Assembly: GCF_000973725.1 (NCBI RefSeq) | Contig: NZ_CP009621.1 | Coordinates: 5,387,001-5,451,000 of the forward strand | Length of the DNA stretch: 64,000 bases | Direction of reading: 5' to 3' | Source of the DNA: Pontibacter korlensis | Lineage (GTDB): Bacteria; Bacteroidota; Bacteroidia; Cytophagales; Hymenobacteraceae | In this document: in pieces, positions 36,058 through 45,912 of the stretch | Position numbering within the stretch: position 1 is the first letter of the stretch | Layout of the letters: each line of letters begins with the position of its first letter | The notes under the pieces: model-generated | The model's input: the letters and a program-made list of their open reading frames with translations, nothing else | The model's database searches: none | What the model was told of the DNA's origin: nothing | Program-made: the position numbers and the translations under genes

Positions 36058-39000
36058 TTAAAGGGTTATTCTGGTTCCGAAAACAAAGCTCTTGGCGCTG
36101 AGGTTGTCCCCTCCGTTGGCTCCTTCCGGGTCCAGGAGGTTGAAGTCCGTGAACAGGAAAGGATTCACCGCATTAAAGTACAGGTTGATCGTCTTGGCCT
36201 TTACCTTGGAGACCAGGTTCGTGGGCAAAGTATAGGACAAGGCGATGTTGCGGATCTTCACAAAGGAGGCATCCTGGTACATGAGCGCGGAGTAATACTC
36301 CGGGAACTCCTGGTTAAACCGCGGCTGTGGGTACTCGTTGCTCGGGTTTTGGGGCGTCCAGTAGTTCACGTCCAGGTTCGGGAAGCGGCCCGAGAGCGAG
36401 GCCAGCGTGGCGCGGTAGTGGTTGGCACTGGCCATCTGCCCGATCCTGGCATACACCAGCACCGACAGCTTCAGGCCCTTGTAAGAGAAGGTGTTGTTGA
36501 TGCTGCCCGACCAGTCCGGCACGGTGGAGCCCAGGTAGACGTAATCGTCTGCGTTGAACTTGTTGTCTCCGTTCGTATCGGCCACCCGGATCATGCCTGG
36601 CTGCAGGGTGTTGGCCCCATTTTCGCGGTAACGGGTCAATACCTCCACATCTTCCGGGGTGTCTTGCCAGATACCGTCAAACTGGTAGTCGTAGTACACG
36701 TTCACGGGTTTGCCGATAAACCAGCGGTTGCCGACATCGTCGTTGGCCCCACCGTACAGCTCGGTAATCTCTTCCTTGTTTTTAAAGTACACGATGTCTG
36801 TGCTCCAGGCAAAGTTCCCTGCCTCCACGTTGATTGTGGACAAAGAGGCCTCTATGCCGGAGTTTCTGGTGGCCCCCACGTTTGCCCACACGTTGTCAAA
36901 CCCGGAGGCAGTCGGGATGGCACGCTCCATCAAGAGGTCTGTTGTGTTCATGCGGTATACTTCCACGGTTCCCTGGATCCGGCCCTGCAGGATGCCAAAA
37001 TCAAGCCCCAGGTTTGCCTGCCGCGTTTTCTCCCAGCCCAGGCCCGGCGTGGGGATCGTAGCCGGCCGGTAACCGAAAGCGGCATCATCCCCCCAGGAGT
37101 AAGGCGTGCGCCCCAAGGTGCCCGTCGTCGCATAGGGGCCAACAGCTGAGTTGCCCGTCAGGCCATAGCTGTAGCGCAGCTTCAGCTGGTTAAACATGCT
37201 GACGTTCTGCATAAAGGGCTCTTCCAGGATCTTCCACCCTAGCGCAACGGACGGGAAGAAGCCCCATTTATTGCCGGGGGCCAGTACCGAGGAGCCGTCA
37301 TACCTGCCGGTCAGGGTTACGAGGTAGCGGTCTTTGAAACTGTAGTTCGCCCTTCCCATAAAGGACATGAGCTTGACCAAACTATAGTTGCTTCCAAACC
37401 CGTTGGGCGAGCCGATGTTGGTAGACCCGATGTTATAGAATAATTGGCTGTCGTAGGGCAGGTCGATGGCTGACACGCCGATCGATTCGTACCGGTCGTT
37501 CTGTATACTTTGCAGCAAGGTTAGCCCGATGGTGTGGTCTTTGAGCTTTTTATCATAGAACAAGAGGTTTTCCAGCACATAAGAGAAGCGCTGCTCCTGG
37601 CTGTTGTTCGCATAAGACGTGCCGCCCTGGCGTTCGGAAGACTCCGAGGCCTGGAACACGCCGGTACGCCGGTGCCGGAAGTCGGGGCCGAAGTTCACGC
37701 GGTACTTGAGGGCATCTGAGAACTTCAGCTCTCCATAAAAGCTACCGAAATAGCGCGTTGTCCGGCGCTCATTCACGATGGCCTCCGGGTCGAGCACGGG
37801 GTTTACGATGTTGATGTCCCCGCCAGGCAGGAGAATAAAGTTGCCGTCGGCATCGTAGGGCACCGCGATCGGGATCTGGTCCACCGCCTTGCCGTACATG
37901 TTCACGCCATAGTTCTGCTCGCTCAGGCTCACGTTATTGGAGCCCCCGACCGTGATAAAGTTGTTCACCTTGTAGTCAAGGCTCAGCCGGGCATTGTAGC
38001 GGGTATAGTCCTGCCCTAGCTGTATGCCCTCCTGGTCCAGGTAGCCACCTGAGAACAGAACCCTGACCTTCTCATTGCCTCCGCTGATGCTCACCTCATG
38101 ATTCTGCGTCACGGCAGTACGGAGCGCCATGTCCTGCCAGTTGGTGGTGCGCACATTTGATCCGTTGTAGATAGGAATCTCGTCTACCCCATAAAGTGCT
38201 TTCTCCTCGGGTGTGGTGGGGCGCATGGCCGGAACCTTATTCTCCAGGTCCACCCACTCGTAGCCCATTGCCACAGACTCCCACATATTCGGGTCCTGGT
38301 TAAAGATCTTGAAGTCATCCGCCGGGTTGGGGTAAAGCGTGGAGTAGCCGTCGATGGCCCGGTTGGCCTCCCGCCTGAATTCGGCAAACTCACCGCCGTC
38401 AAACATGTCCAGCTTCCGGAGCGGGCTATCAAAGCTTACGTATCCATGGTAAGAAACATCGGTAACACCCTGGCGGCCTCTTTTCGTCGTGATCAGCACC
38501 ACCCCGTTGGCTCCTCTGGCTCCATAAATAGCCGTGGACGAGGCATCCTTCAGGATTTCGATGGAAGCGATATCCTGCGGGTTAAAGTCGTTGATGCTGC
38601 TGCCCTGGGCAAGCGGAATACCATCGACCACATACAGCGGCTCGTTCGAGGCCAGCAGCGAGCGGTTGCCCCGGATCCGGATGGAGGGCATCTCTCCTGG
38701 CCGGTAGGTGCCCTGCGCGATGTCCACGCCAGCGGCACGCCCCTGCAAGGCCTGCGTGGCGTTCTGCACGGGCACCTCCTGAATTTGCTCTTCGGTAACG
38801 GATGACAGGGCCCCGGTTACATCGCTTTTGTTTTGGGTGCCATAGCCCACCACCACCACCTCTTTCAGCGCCTTGTTGTCCGGCTGGAGCGTCACGCTGA
38901 CGGAGGCCCTGTTGTTGAGCGCGACCTCCTGTGCCACGTACCCGACGTAGGAGAAGACCAGCGTGGCGTTCCTGTCCGGGACTGTCAGGGCAAAGCTGCC

Positions 39001-39243
39001 GTCCACATTAGTTGCCGTGCCGATGGTGGTACCCTTGACCAGCACCGTCACCCCGGGCAGAGGCTCTCCATTCTCCCCGGTCACGCGGCCAGAGACAGTT
39101 TCCTTTGCCTCAGCCTGGGGCAGGAGCATGGACGAATGCCATGTGGCTGCTGGTCCTGCTTTCGCCTGCCCCTTGCCGGGCACCACCCCTAACAGGGGTA
39201 AGGTCAGCAACATGTACCATACGTGTAGTTTTTCCCTTTTCAT
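36058..39243 (-). CDS. SusC/RagA-family TonB-dependent transporter (pair 2)
   Basis: This 1061-residue outer-membrane importer has a signal peptide, a carboxypeptidase-regulatory-like domain (about 47-125; VSGRVTGENGEPLPGV), the linker EVVVVGYGTQNKSDVTGAL, a plug with LYVVDGIPL and ANGVVLITTKRGR, and a long barrel ending in FGTRITL. It is clearly paralogous to the SusC at 7526-10684: start context, signal peptide and regulatory-like domain are very similar, while the barrel loops differ. It is transcribed from P10 with its SusD partner and insulated by the hairpin at 34133-34163. Confidence 0.93.
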   Translation of the reverse strand: MKREKLHVWYMLLTLPLLGVVPGKGQAKAGPAATWHSSMLLPQAEAKETVSGRVTGENGEPLPGVTVLVKGTTIGTATNVDGSFALTVPDRNATLVFSYVGYVAQEVALNNRASVSVTLQPDNKALKEVVVVGYGTQNKSDVTGALSSVTEEQIQEVPVQNATQALQGRAAGVDIAQGTYRPGEMPSIRIRGNRSLLASNEPLYVVDGIPLAQGSSINDFNPQDIASIEILKDASSTAIYGARGANGVVLITTKRGRQGVTDVSYHGYVSFDSPLRKLDMFDGGEFAEFRREANRAIDGYSTLYPNPADDFKIFNQDPNMWESVAMGYEWVDLENKVPAMRPTTPEEKALYGVDEIPIYNGSNVRTTNWQDMALRTAVTQNHEVSISGGNEKVRVLFSGGYLDQEGIQLGQDYTRYNARLSLDYKVNNFITVGGSNNVSLSEQNYGVNMYGKAVDQIPIAVPYDADGNFILLPGGDINIVNPVLDPEAIVNERRTTRYFGSFYGELKFSDALKYRVNFGPDFRHRRTGVFQASESSERQGGTSYANNSQEQRFSYVLENLLFYDKKLKDHTIGLTLLQSIQNDRYESIGVSAIDLPYDSQLFYNIGSTNIGSPNGFGSNYSLVKLMSFMGRANYSFKDRYLVTLTGRYDGSSVLAPGNKWGFFPSVALGWKILEEPFMQNVSMFNQLKLRYSYGLTGNSAVGPYATTGTLGRTPYSWGDDAAFGYRPATIPTPGLGWEKTRQANLGLDFGILQGRIQGTVEVYRMNTTDLLMERAIPTASGFDNVWANVGATRNSGIEASLSTINVEAGNFAWSTDIVYFKNKEEITELYGGANDDVGNRWFIGKPVNVYYDYQFDGIWQDTPEDVEVLTRYRENGANTLQPGMIRVADTNGDNKFNADDYVYLGSTVPDWSGSINNTFSYKGLKLSVLVYARIGQMASANHYRATLASLSGRFPNLDVNYWTPQNPSNEYPQPRFNQEFPEYYSALMYQDASFVKIRNIALSYTLPTNLVSKVKAKTINLYFNAVNPFLFTDFNLLDPEGANGGDNLSAKSFVFGTRITL

Positions 39244-39291
39244 AACGATAGATGATTTGCTTAGAACAGATTTCGATTATGTCGATCTGTC

Positions 39292-39337
39292 TAAAGCTAT
39301 CACATCTACCTTCGGGAATTATCCTGCTGCATCCTGC
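39292..39337 (-). promoter_or_regulatory. Promoter P10 of SusCD pair 2 with paired CAGGA box
   Basis: The coding strand reads GCAGGATGCAGCAGGATA, then 20 bp, then TAGCTTTA (complement of 39292-39299), the same -7 box as P9. It lies 48 nt ahead of the SusC ATG. Confidence 0.8.
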
Positions 39338-39752
39338 TGAGCCACAGCGACGTTCACACTTGCCAGGCGCTTTACCAGCCACCTTCTCTTTCGCTTATGG
39401 ATAGTGCATCGAAACGAACGCTTCAGCGGTTTGAGTGGCAAGGTGTCCTAAGGCCTGGGATGAAAAGGGCATGGTGGGAGTCGTGCGACGATCACGCATT
39501 TTTCATTCCAGGCATAGCTGGTGTTGGAAAGGATGTGACAAAGCCCTTCAGGCAGGCAAGGTCCTGTTAACTGTCACTGTGAGACTGGCGAGCAGACGCA
39601 ATAGCCACACCTTAGGTAGCATGATGGCACTCCCAGCTCCTTTGTTGTGGATCATCATAGCGGTAAAAGAGGCAATAAGACAAGCGTAAACCCTCTTGAG
39701 GCTTTATTCCCTGCAGTCCCTCTGTCTCCAAGGGAACTGCAGAGAGTGAAGC
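39338..39752. other. Gene-free spacer between P10 and GH106 gene
   Basis: About 415 bp with the terminator-like hairpin at 39711-39742. The rest shows no credible coding frame or further repeat. Confidence 0.5.
39711..39742 (-). terminator. Hairpin terminator after GH106 operon
   Basis: CTGCAGTCCCT pairs with AGGGAACTGCAG (one bulged base) around a 9-nt loop, 11 bp past the GH106 stop. GGAATAAAG follows on the minus strand, so the T-run is poor. Confidence 0.5.
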
Positions 39753-42602
39753 TTAGAGATTCCTCCCCAGCCCTGCGGTTGTGCTGTGTGGCGTAATCGT
39801 CACCGGCCCCAGCAGACCGGAAGGCATGGGCTGCCAGCCGGAGGCATCGAATGGCTTATAGTTGATGTTCACAAAGTTGATTTCATGGTAGTTGCGCCAC
39901 GAAATGCCTTTGCGGTCCATGTCGCGGATGCGGTTGGCCATCAGGTTGGCCACCTCTATTTTCAGGGTGTTGCGGCCCGGCTTCAGGTGTGCACCTATCC
40001 TTGCCCGGAACGGGATGCCCCACAGCAAGCCTACTTCCTGCCCGTTCACCCATACCCGCGCGCTCTCGTGCACCTGGCCCAGGTCCAGTACGTACTCGGC
40101 AGCCTTTCTGGAAGGCAGCTCAAAGGTCACAGTATAGGCTCCGCTTCCGGAAAAAGCGGTGGCTTTAGGGTCAGGCAGCGCAGTCCAGGACACCAGTTCT
40201 GTTAACTTTTGCGCGGCCGGGAGCTCGGGGCCTCCTTCTGTAAAGCGCAGTGTCCACTCGCCCTGCACGGCTATCGGCGCCCCGGCTTTTTCCAGGTAAG
40301 CCCATGCAGTGGCCACAGGTGCTTTAGCATTTGTAGAGGCCCAAAGGATGAGCGCCTCTCCCGGCTGCAACTGAACACGCACCTGCGTTCTGTCATGCCC
40401 TGTTGTAAAGGCGGCCAGGCCTGCCTGGGTGCTCTGCGGGTCCATGATGGTGACCGAGCTGGCTTTCATGTTCAGGGGAATAACCTGGTCGATTGCCTTG
40501 GCTGTATGGTTGACCAGGTAGTAATACTTGCCGCCTTCAGTTTGCCGACGGATAAACTTAAGCCCTGTATCGGTTAGGGCCTCGCGGTGGATATTGGCAA
40601 AGGCCAGCGCGCGCTGCACATCCTTTGCCAACAGGACCTGCCCCTTTCCTGTTGCAGCTTGCTTGATCCCATCGCCCCTGTCTGTAAACTGCAGCGACCG
40701 CGTTAGTTGCTGCAGCTTTTCCTTTTTGGGTTCCAGCTGGCTCAGGCCCGGCACATCGCTTGGCAACTCCTCCAGCACCACCGTGGCTCCTTCCCGGGCC
40801 AGCCGCAAGGCATGTTCCAGGGTAGCGGGCGGCATAAAGTCTGTTTGCGGGATCACCAGCACCTGGTAAGGAGCCGCTGCAGGCGATGTGCTGATCCTGC
40901 CCCCTTGGCCTTTCGCCCCGCTTAACAAGGCGTCCGAGACAAAATCCAGCGAGTAGCCCTGCCCGGTCAGCTGCTTGACCTGCTCGTAGAAAGGCGTCGG
41001 GTGCAGCCACTTGTCGATGCCGTGCACTGTCAGCATGCGCAGCCTCCCCTCTGCATCGTTCCACACATCGTGCACCGGCCAGTAAACGAGCACTTCGTTA
41101 TCAGATTTCCCGGTCTGCAGGATGGATTGGCAGCGGGCGATGTAATTATTGATGCCGCTGAAGTGCGGCCAGAGGCTGTTGGCAGGCGTCAGGTTAAGCG
41201 AGGCGTAGAACAGCCAGCCCGGCCAGGGCACATCCTCCGGCGAGTAGGTCACGCCGTGGTAGAAGACATGGTTTACGCCAGCCAAAAACACCTGCTCCAC
41301 CTCCGGCTTCATCTGTGAAAAGGACGTTTTAAAGTGCTCTCCGAGCCAGGTAAAGGTCTCGCAGGAGGTAAGCTTTTTGCCCGTGACGTGCGCCGCCGAA
41401 GAGCCAAACTTGAGCATGATCGGGTCCGGGTCCACGTTTCGGATGTCGGCGCTGTCGCGGCGCAGCCCGGGGATGGGGAAATAGCTGGAGCCAAAGGTCT
41501 CCACTTCGGGAATATCCACAGCAGCGTACAAATCGAGCAAATTACCCGGGGAGCCGTGGGCCTGGTTTTTGGTGATGCTGCCCTGCCCGTGCGCCCACCC
41601 AGACCAGCGCCTGGTGAAGTTCTCGAGGAGCATTTCGCTCATGGTCTGCCGGTAATCCGCTTTGAGGCGGGCCACGGTTTCAGACGCTTCCTCGCTCAGC
41701 AATTCCCGCAGGTAGCGGCGCAGGTCATAGCCTCTGCGCGTTTCGAACTCGTTGAAAAAGTCAGCCGACCAGTCCGCCCCGTATACTTCGTAGCTATCGT
41801 TGTAGAAGGCCCTTACGCCATGCTTGTCTCCGTTAAAGGCCTTTTGGAAGCGGGCAAAGTATACGTCGGCGGCATCCCCGGAAAGGTGGTCCAGGGTATA
41901 GCCCACGCCGCCTGGAGCCGCCCGTTTTACCTTCTGCCGCGTCTTGCCGTTAAAGGCAGCGTAAATCGTCCAGTCGCCTGCGGCAGGTCGCCAGTTCAGC
42001 TTTCCTTCCGCGTTTACCTTGTCTAACAGGTTGAGAATTTTCCCCTCATCACTATAAGCCGTTAAGGCTAAAAGCGCCGGCTCCAGGTCGCCTTGCTTGG
42101 GGTCCTGTACTTCCAGCTCTTCCTGTAGTTGTTGCCCGCCTTTCAAGGTATAGGTTTGTACGAGGAGCTTGGAGGCCGCATACGCGGGCGTGACCTGCGG
42201 ACCACCATAAGGCCAGCCGGTCCCCTGGGTCATGTCCACGCCCATTCCTGATTCACCCGCTTTCTTCACCGTAAAATCGAGCATGTGCATCCACTCAGGC
42301 GAGAGAAAATCGATGTAGCGACTCTCATAGCCTTTCGCGCCATAGATTGGCGCAATCTCAACGCCGCCCAGGCCCACCGAGGCATACGCTTCGAGCAAGC
42401 GGCTGATGTTTTGCTCGTCCACGGCGCTCCCCATCCACCACCAGCGCGTCCAGGGGCGGTGCTCTTTTTGCAGGGCCGGCCATACTTGCTCTTGCTGGTG
42501 GGGGGCCTCCACAGCCTGGGACGTGGCTTGCGGCTGGCTACAGTTAGTTAAGATCAGGGCGCAAAGTGCAAGCGCGGTGAGAAGTTTGTAGGTATGGATC
42601 AT
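39753..42602 (-). CDS. GH106-family alpha-L-rhamnosidase
   Basis: This 949-residue lipoprotein (ILTNC, Cys21) should remove terminal alpha-L-rhamnose from RG-I oligosaccharides in the periplasm, providing substrate for the rhamnose operon at the left of the window. GH106 hallmarks are RPWTRWWWMGSAV near residue 51, GLGGVEIAPIYG near 78 and MTQGTGWPYGGP near 124, followed by a TIM-barrel region and C-terminal beta domains that resemble galactose-binding modules (RVWVNGQEVGLLWG near 880). The length fits the family. It starts 19 bp after the RhaM gene and is last in the P11 operon. Confidence 0.9.
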   Translation of the reverse strand: MIHTYKLLTALALCALILTNCSQPQATSQAVEAPHQQEQVWPALQKEHRPWTRWWWMGSAVDEQNISRLLEAYASVGLGGVEIAPIYGAKGYESRYIDFLSPEWMHMLDFTVKKAGESGMGVDMTQGTGWPYGGPQVTPAYAASKLLVQTYTLKGGQQLQEELEVQDPKQGDLEPALLALTAYSDEGKILNLLDKVNAEGKLNWRPAAGDWTIYAAFNGKTRQKVKRAAPGGVGYTLDHLSGDAADVYFARFQKAFNGDKHGVRAFYNDSYEVYGADWSADFFNEFETRRGYDLRRYLRELLSEEASETVARLKADYRQTMSEMLLENFTRRWSGWAHGQGSITKNQAHGSPGNLLDLYAAVDIPEVETFGSSYFPIPGLRRDSADIRNVDPDPIMLKFGSSAAHVTGKKLTSCETFTWLGEHFKTSFSQMKPEVEQVFLAGVNHVFYHGVTYSPEDVPWPGWLFYASLNLTPANSLWPHFSGINNYIARCQSILQTGKSDNEVLVYWPVHDVWNDAEGRLRMLTVHGIDKWLHPTPFYEQVKQLTGQGYSLDFVSDALLSGAKGQGGRISTSPAAAPYQVLVIPQTDFMPPATLEHALRLAREGATVVLEELPSDVPGLSQLEPKKEKLQQLTRSLQFTDRGDGIKQAATGKGQVLLAKDVQRALAFANIHREALTDTGLKFIRRQTEGGKYYYLVNHTAKAIDQVIPLNMKASSVTIMDPQSTQAGLAAFTTGHDRTQVRVQLQPGEALILWASTNAKAPVATAWAYLEKAGAPIAVQGEWTLRFTEGGPELPAAQKLTELVSWTALPDPKATAFSGSGAYTVTFELPSRKAAEYVLDLGQVHESARVWVNGQEVGLLWGIPFRARIGAHLKPGRNTLKIEVANLMANRIRDMDRKGISWRNYHEINFVNINYKPFDASGWQPMPSGLLGPVTITPHSTTAGLGRNL

Positions 42603-42621
42603 AGGTCGGGGTGCTAGAATT

Positions 42622-42933
42622 CTACGCTAAATAAAACACTTTTTGCAAGGGCACCGTGACGGGTGTCTTGTCCGAATGCGTTTCCATGATATCGGCCATG
42701 AAGGCCCACCACTTCTGCACAATTTCTGTTTTTCCCAGCTCCTGACAGGAGGTACCGCTCCGTTTCTGCACGGCAAACAAGGTGCTTGTCTCCGGATCCT
42801 GGAAAATGGCATAATCGCTGATGCCGGCACTTTTCAGCGCTTGCGCCAGCTCAGGCCAGATCGCCTGGTGCCGCTTTTGGTACTCCTCCTCAAAGCCCGG
42901 CTTGAGCTTCATTTTAAAAACCACTTGTTGCAT
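42622..42933 (-). CDS. rhaM: L-rhamnose mutarotase
   Basis: This 103-residue dimeric ferredoxin-like enzyme interconverts the alpha and beta anomers of L-rhamnose, speeding flow into the isomerase. Tyr18 and His22 match the catalytic Tyr and His known for E. coli RhaM (YiiL). The WPELAQALKSAGISDYAIF block and a WW pair near residue 75 complete the family pattern. There is no signal peptide, so it is cytoplasmic although it is embedded between two exported glycosidases (GH2 51 bp upstream, GH106 19 bp downstream). Its presence in this operon is good evidence that the GH106 product is L-rhamnose. Confidence 0.93.
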   Translation of the reverse strand: MQQVVFKMKLKPGFEEEYQKRHQAIWPELAQALKSAGISDYAIFQDPETSTLFAVQKRSGTSCQELGKTEIVQKWWAFMADIMETHSDKTPVTVPLQKVFYLA

Positions 42934-42984
42934 GGGTATCTTGCTTATACTTGCCTGATGATGTCCTTACATTACTAATTTTTA

Positions 42985-45906
42985 TCAAAACAGCTCATCC
43001 ACTACCGGCCTTACATACTGCTCTTCCTGGCTCTCCTGTGGTTTAGGCAGGCCGAAATAGAAGTATAGCGTCCGCTTGGTGGGGCCGTTTACTTTGTTCA
43101 GTTCACTGGTTGGCCCAAGTACAGGCGTGTTGGCATTGATGTTCAGTGCCAGCTTGGTGCCGATAGGGGGAATCCTGTCGAGGAGCGAAAAGTTGCCCTT
43201 GGGCAGCGCTGGATGCGGGCGATCCCCGGACAGGCCATAGAAATCAAAGAGGCGCACAAACAAGTCCTCCTCTTTGCTGGCCACGGTAAATTTGCCCTCC
43301 ACTGTGCTGAGCTGCAGCCAGGTAATATCGGAGAAGTAGCCCTTAAACTCCGGGAAAATCCAAGGAGCGCTGCCGGTTTGGGTGTTGTTGTAGAGGTTTT
43401 CCCACACGTTGTAGTAGCCGCCCATCATCCTGTTTTTCCAGACGCGGAACGGCCCGTTGCCCAGCCACTTGGCGCTCAGCACAAAGCTTTCCGGGTAAGT
43501 AAAGCTGATGCCCGTGAAAGGATACTCCCCCTGCAAAGTATAGGTATACTCCAAACTGAGCCAACCACTGCCGAACATTTTCCACTTAGCATACTGCAGC
43601 TCGCCGCTGTAGCGCACCTCCACCACCTGGCCGTCCGCTTCGCCATACTGCCGGATGCTTTGCACGGCAGCTTCCCCGGCAACAAGCACAGGACCGTCCT
43701 TGAAAGAAAGCTTCCCGCTGGCCGCGTTGTGCACTTCCGCGATTTGGCCGGTGCGCTTGTCTAGCTTGACGGTCACCTGCCCACCTGTCAGGGTGATGAG
43801 CGTGTCCTCTTCCATTGCCTTGAAAGTTGCCGTATCGGTAAAGCGCAGCACCTGTTGCAGCAAGGCCTCATTCGGCTTTACTTGCCACGACCACTTGTAG
43901 ACCTGTTTTTCAAAGGGGTCATAGGCCGTGAGCAACAGCGCATCATAGTTTCGCCAGTCTTTGGGCAGGTCTAGCTTCAGGGTTCCTTTTTTACCGGGCG
44001 CGATGCCTGGGGAGCTGGCCCTGCCTGTTGCCGCAAGGGTATAGCCTGTGAACTGATCCTCCGGCTTTTTATACTTGACCAGCTCCCACTCAAACCGGCA
44101 GTCTTTCAGGTTGGTGAAATGGTAGCGGTTCTCGAGCGGCAGTTCGCCTTTGAAAGTGGCTGTAAGCTCCTGCTGCGCAATTTTTACGGGGGAGAAAATG
44201 GCCCGTACAGCGTAAAAGCTTCCCTCCTTCTCGCGGTGCGGCCCCACCAGCCCGTCCGGCGCGTTCACGCCGTTCACGTCTATCCTCCCGTTAAAGTCCG
44301 TTCGCACGAGCCCCTCATCTGAGAAAGCCCACAGAAAGCCGCCCCCTGACCGAGGGGAGTTCCAATGCAGCTCCCACAGATCGGCCAATCCGGCTCCGCC
44401 ACCGCCATCGTCCTGGCTGTGCAGAAACTCGGTGGGCATGTAGATATTGCCTTCCTGCAGGATTTTTTGCGTGCTGTAATAATCTTCGTAGTGGTTGCAG
44501 TCGATGCCGTTGAAGGCATTGCCCGGGCGGTGGTGGGCGTGGATGACAGGGCGCCCGGAAAGGTCATACTTGCCGAAATCATCGTCAAGCGCTTTGTTGT
44601 GTCCGCCTTCGTTGCCGTTGCTCCAGAAAATAACCGAGGGGTGGTTCGCATCCCGCATCACCATCTCCCGCACCAGCTTACGGCCCGCCTCGGTGCTGTA
44701 GGCGTTCTGCCAGCCTGCCAGCTCATCCAGTACATAAAGGCCCAGCGAATCGCACAGCTCCAGGAAGCGTTTGTCGGGCGGGTAATGCGCCATGCGCACA
44801 GCATTCATGTTCATCTGTTTCATCAGCCGGATGTCGAGCAAATGCACCGCATCGCTCAGGGTGCGCCCGCTCTCTGGCCACCAGCTGTGCCGGTTCACGC
44901 CCTTCATTTTCACCTTCGTGCCGTTCACGTAGATGCCCTCGCCCTTCCGGATCTCCACCGTTCGGAACCCAAACTTTTCGGAGGTACGGTATACTTCCCG
45001 CGACCCGTCCTGCAAGAAAACTTGCACGGTGTAGAGGTTGGGGGTTTCAGAGGTCCACTGCCCGGGCTTTTTCACCTTTGTTTGCAGCTGCACGAGCGTG
45101 TCTGCTGGGCTTGCCGAGGCTGTGGCGCTTGCCACTATCTTTCCGCTGGCATCCTGAATGCGGGCCACTAGATTGAGTTTCCGCTGGATGCCGCGCAGGT
45201 GCACGTTCATGGCGAAAGCGCCGTCCGCTTTCGCGTCAATGGCCGTCCAGGTGATGTGCTCCCGGGGGACTGCCTCCAGGTATACCGGCCGGAAAATGCC
45301 GCCGAAGATCCAGTAGTCCGCCAAACGCTCAGCGTTGTTGACTGACTTGTCCGCCGACATTTTGCTCACCGTTACCTCCAAGAGGTTTGGCTTACTGAAC
45401 TGCAGCTTACCCGTGATGTTATACTTAAAGCGGTAGAAAGCCCCCTGGTGCGTCGGCCCCGCCAGCTGCCCGTTTACCTTGACTTCGGCATCGGTCATCG
45501 CCCCCTCAAACACCAGGTATACTTCCTTCTCCTGCCAGGTGGCCGGGACCTGGAACCGGTGTTTGTAGAGGCCTTGCTCATCGGCGAAGCGGAAGTTCTT
45601 GCCGTAGGTTTTGTAGTCGCGGCCGTAGTTGTAGGTGCCAAAGCCTTGCTGCTCCCAACAGGAAGGCACCTCGATTGTTGTCCAGTAGCCACTTTTTCGG
45701 CCTTTCGTGCAGAAAAAATCCCAAGTTTTGGTGTGGTCCTTATCAGTGCCGGAGAGGTACTGGATTTCCTTCGATTGAGCAGGAGCCTGGCCTATACCCA
45801 AGAGCTGCAGCACGAGCAAAAAAGCAAGGCACCGCCTGACAGAAAACCTGCTTTCACTTTCCAGGCGCTTGCCGCCTGCCGTTCTGTCTTTCTTGTGCTT
45901 TATCAT
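42985..45906 (-). CDS. GH2-family glycosidase, probable beta-galactosidase
   Basis: This 973-residue exported enzyme has the GH2 order: a jelly-roll sugar-binding domain (about 50-215), an immunoglobulin-like domain, a TIM barrel (about 330-620) and C-terminal beta domains. The acid/base Glu is in FWSNGNEGG near residue 436 and the nucleophile Glu is most likely in MPTEFLHSQ near 492. The N-terminus is basic with a hydrophobic stretch ending APAQ (about residue 45), a somewhat long signal. Galactan side chains of RG-I make beta-galactosidase the most probable activity, but GH2 also includes glucuronidases and mannosidases. It lies 6 bp after the upstream DUF4450 gene. Confidence 0.85.
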   Translation of the reverse strand: MIKHKKDRTAGGKRLESESRFSVRRCLAFLLVLQLLGIGQAPAQSKEIQYLSGTDKDHTKTWDFFCTKGRKSGYWTTIEVPSCWEQQGFGTYNYGRDYKTYGKNFRFADEQGLYKHRFQVPATWQEKEVYLVFEGAMTDAEVKVNGQLAGPTHQGAFYRFKYNITGKLQFSKPNLLEVTVSKMSADKSVNNAERLADYWIFGGIFRPVYLEAVPREHITWTAIDAKADGAFAMNVHLRGIQRKLNLVARIQDASGKIVASATASASPADTLVQLQTKVKKPGQWTSETPNLYTVQVFLQDGSREVYRTSEKFGFRTVEIRKGEGIYVNGTKVKMKGVNRHSWWPESGRTLSDAVHLLDIRLMKQMNMNAVRMAHYPPDKRFLELCDSLGLYVLDELAGWQNAYSTEAGRKLVREMVMRDANHPSVIFWSNGNEGGHNKALDDDFGKYDLSGRPVIHAHHRPGNAFNGIDCNHYEDYYSTQKILQEGNIYMPTEFLHSQDDGGGGAGLADLWELHWNSPRSGGGFLWAFSDEGLVRTDFNGRIDVNGVNAPDGLVGPHREKEGSFYAVRAIFSPVKIAQQELTATFKGELPLENRYHFTNLKDCRFEWELVKYKKPEDQFTGYTLAATGRASSPGIAPGKKGTLKLDLPKDWRNYDALLLTAYDPFEKQVYKWSWQVKPNEALLQQVLRFTDTATFKAMEEDTLITLTGGQVTVKLDKRTGQIAEVHNAASGKLSFKDGPVLVAGEAAVQSIRQYGEADGQVVEVRYSGELQYAKWKMFGSGWLSLEYTYTLQGEYPFTGISFTYPESFVLSAKWLGNGPFRVWKNRMMGGYYNVWENLYNNTQTGSAPWIFPEFKGYFSDITWLQLSTVEGKFTVASKEEDLFVRLFDFYGLSGDRPHPALPKGNFSLLDRIPPIGTKLALNINANTPVLGPTSELNKVNGPTKRTLYFYFGLPKPQESQEEQYVRPVVDELF

Positions 45907-45912
45907 CCTTGC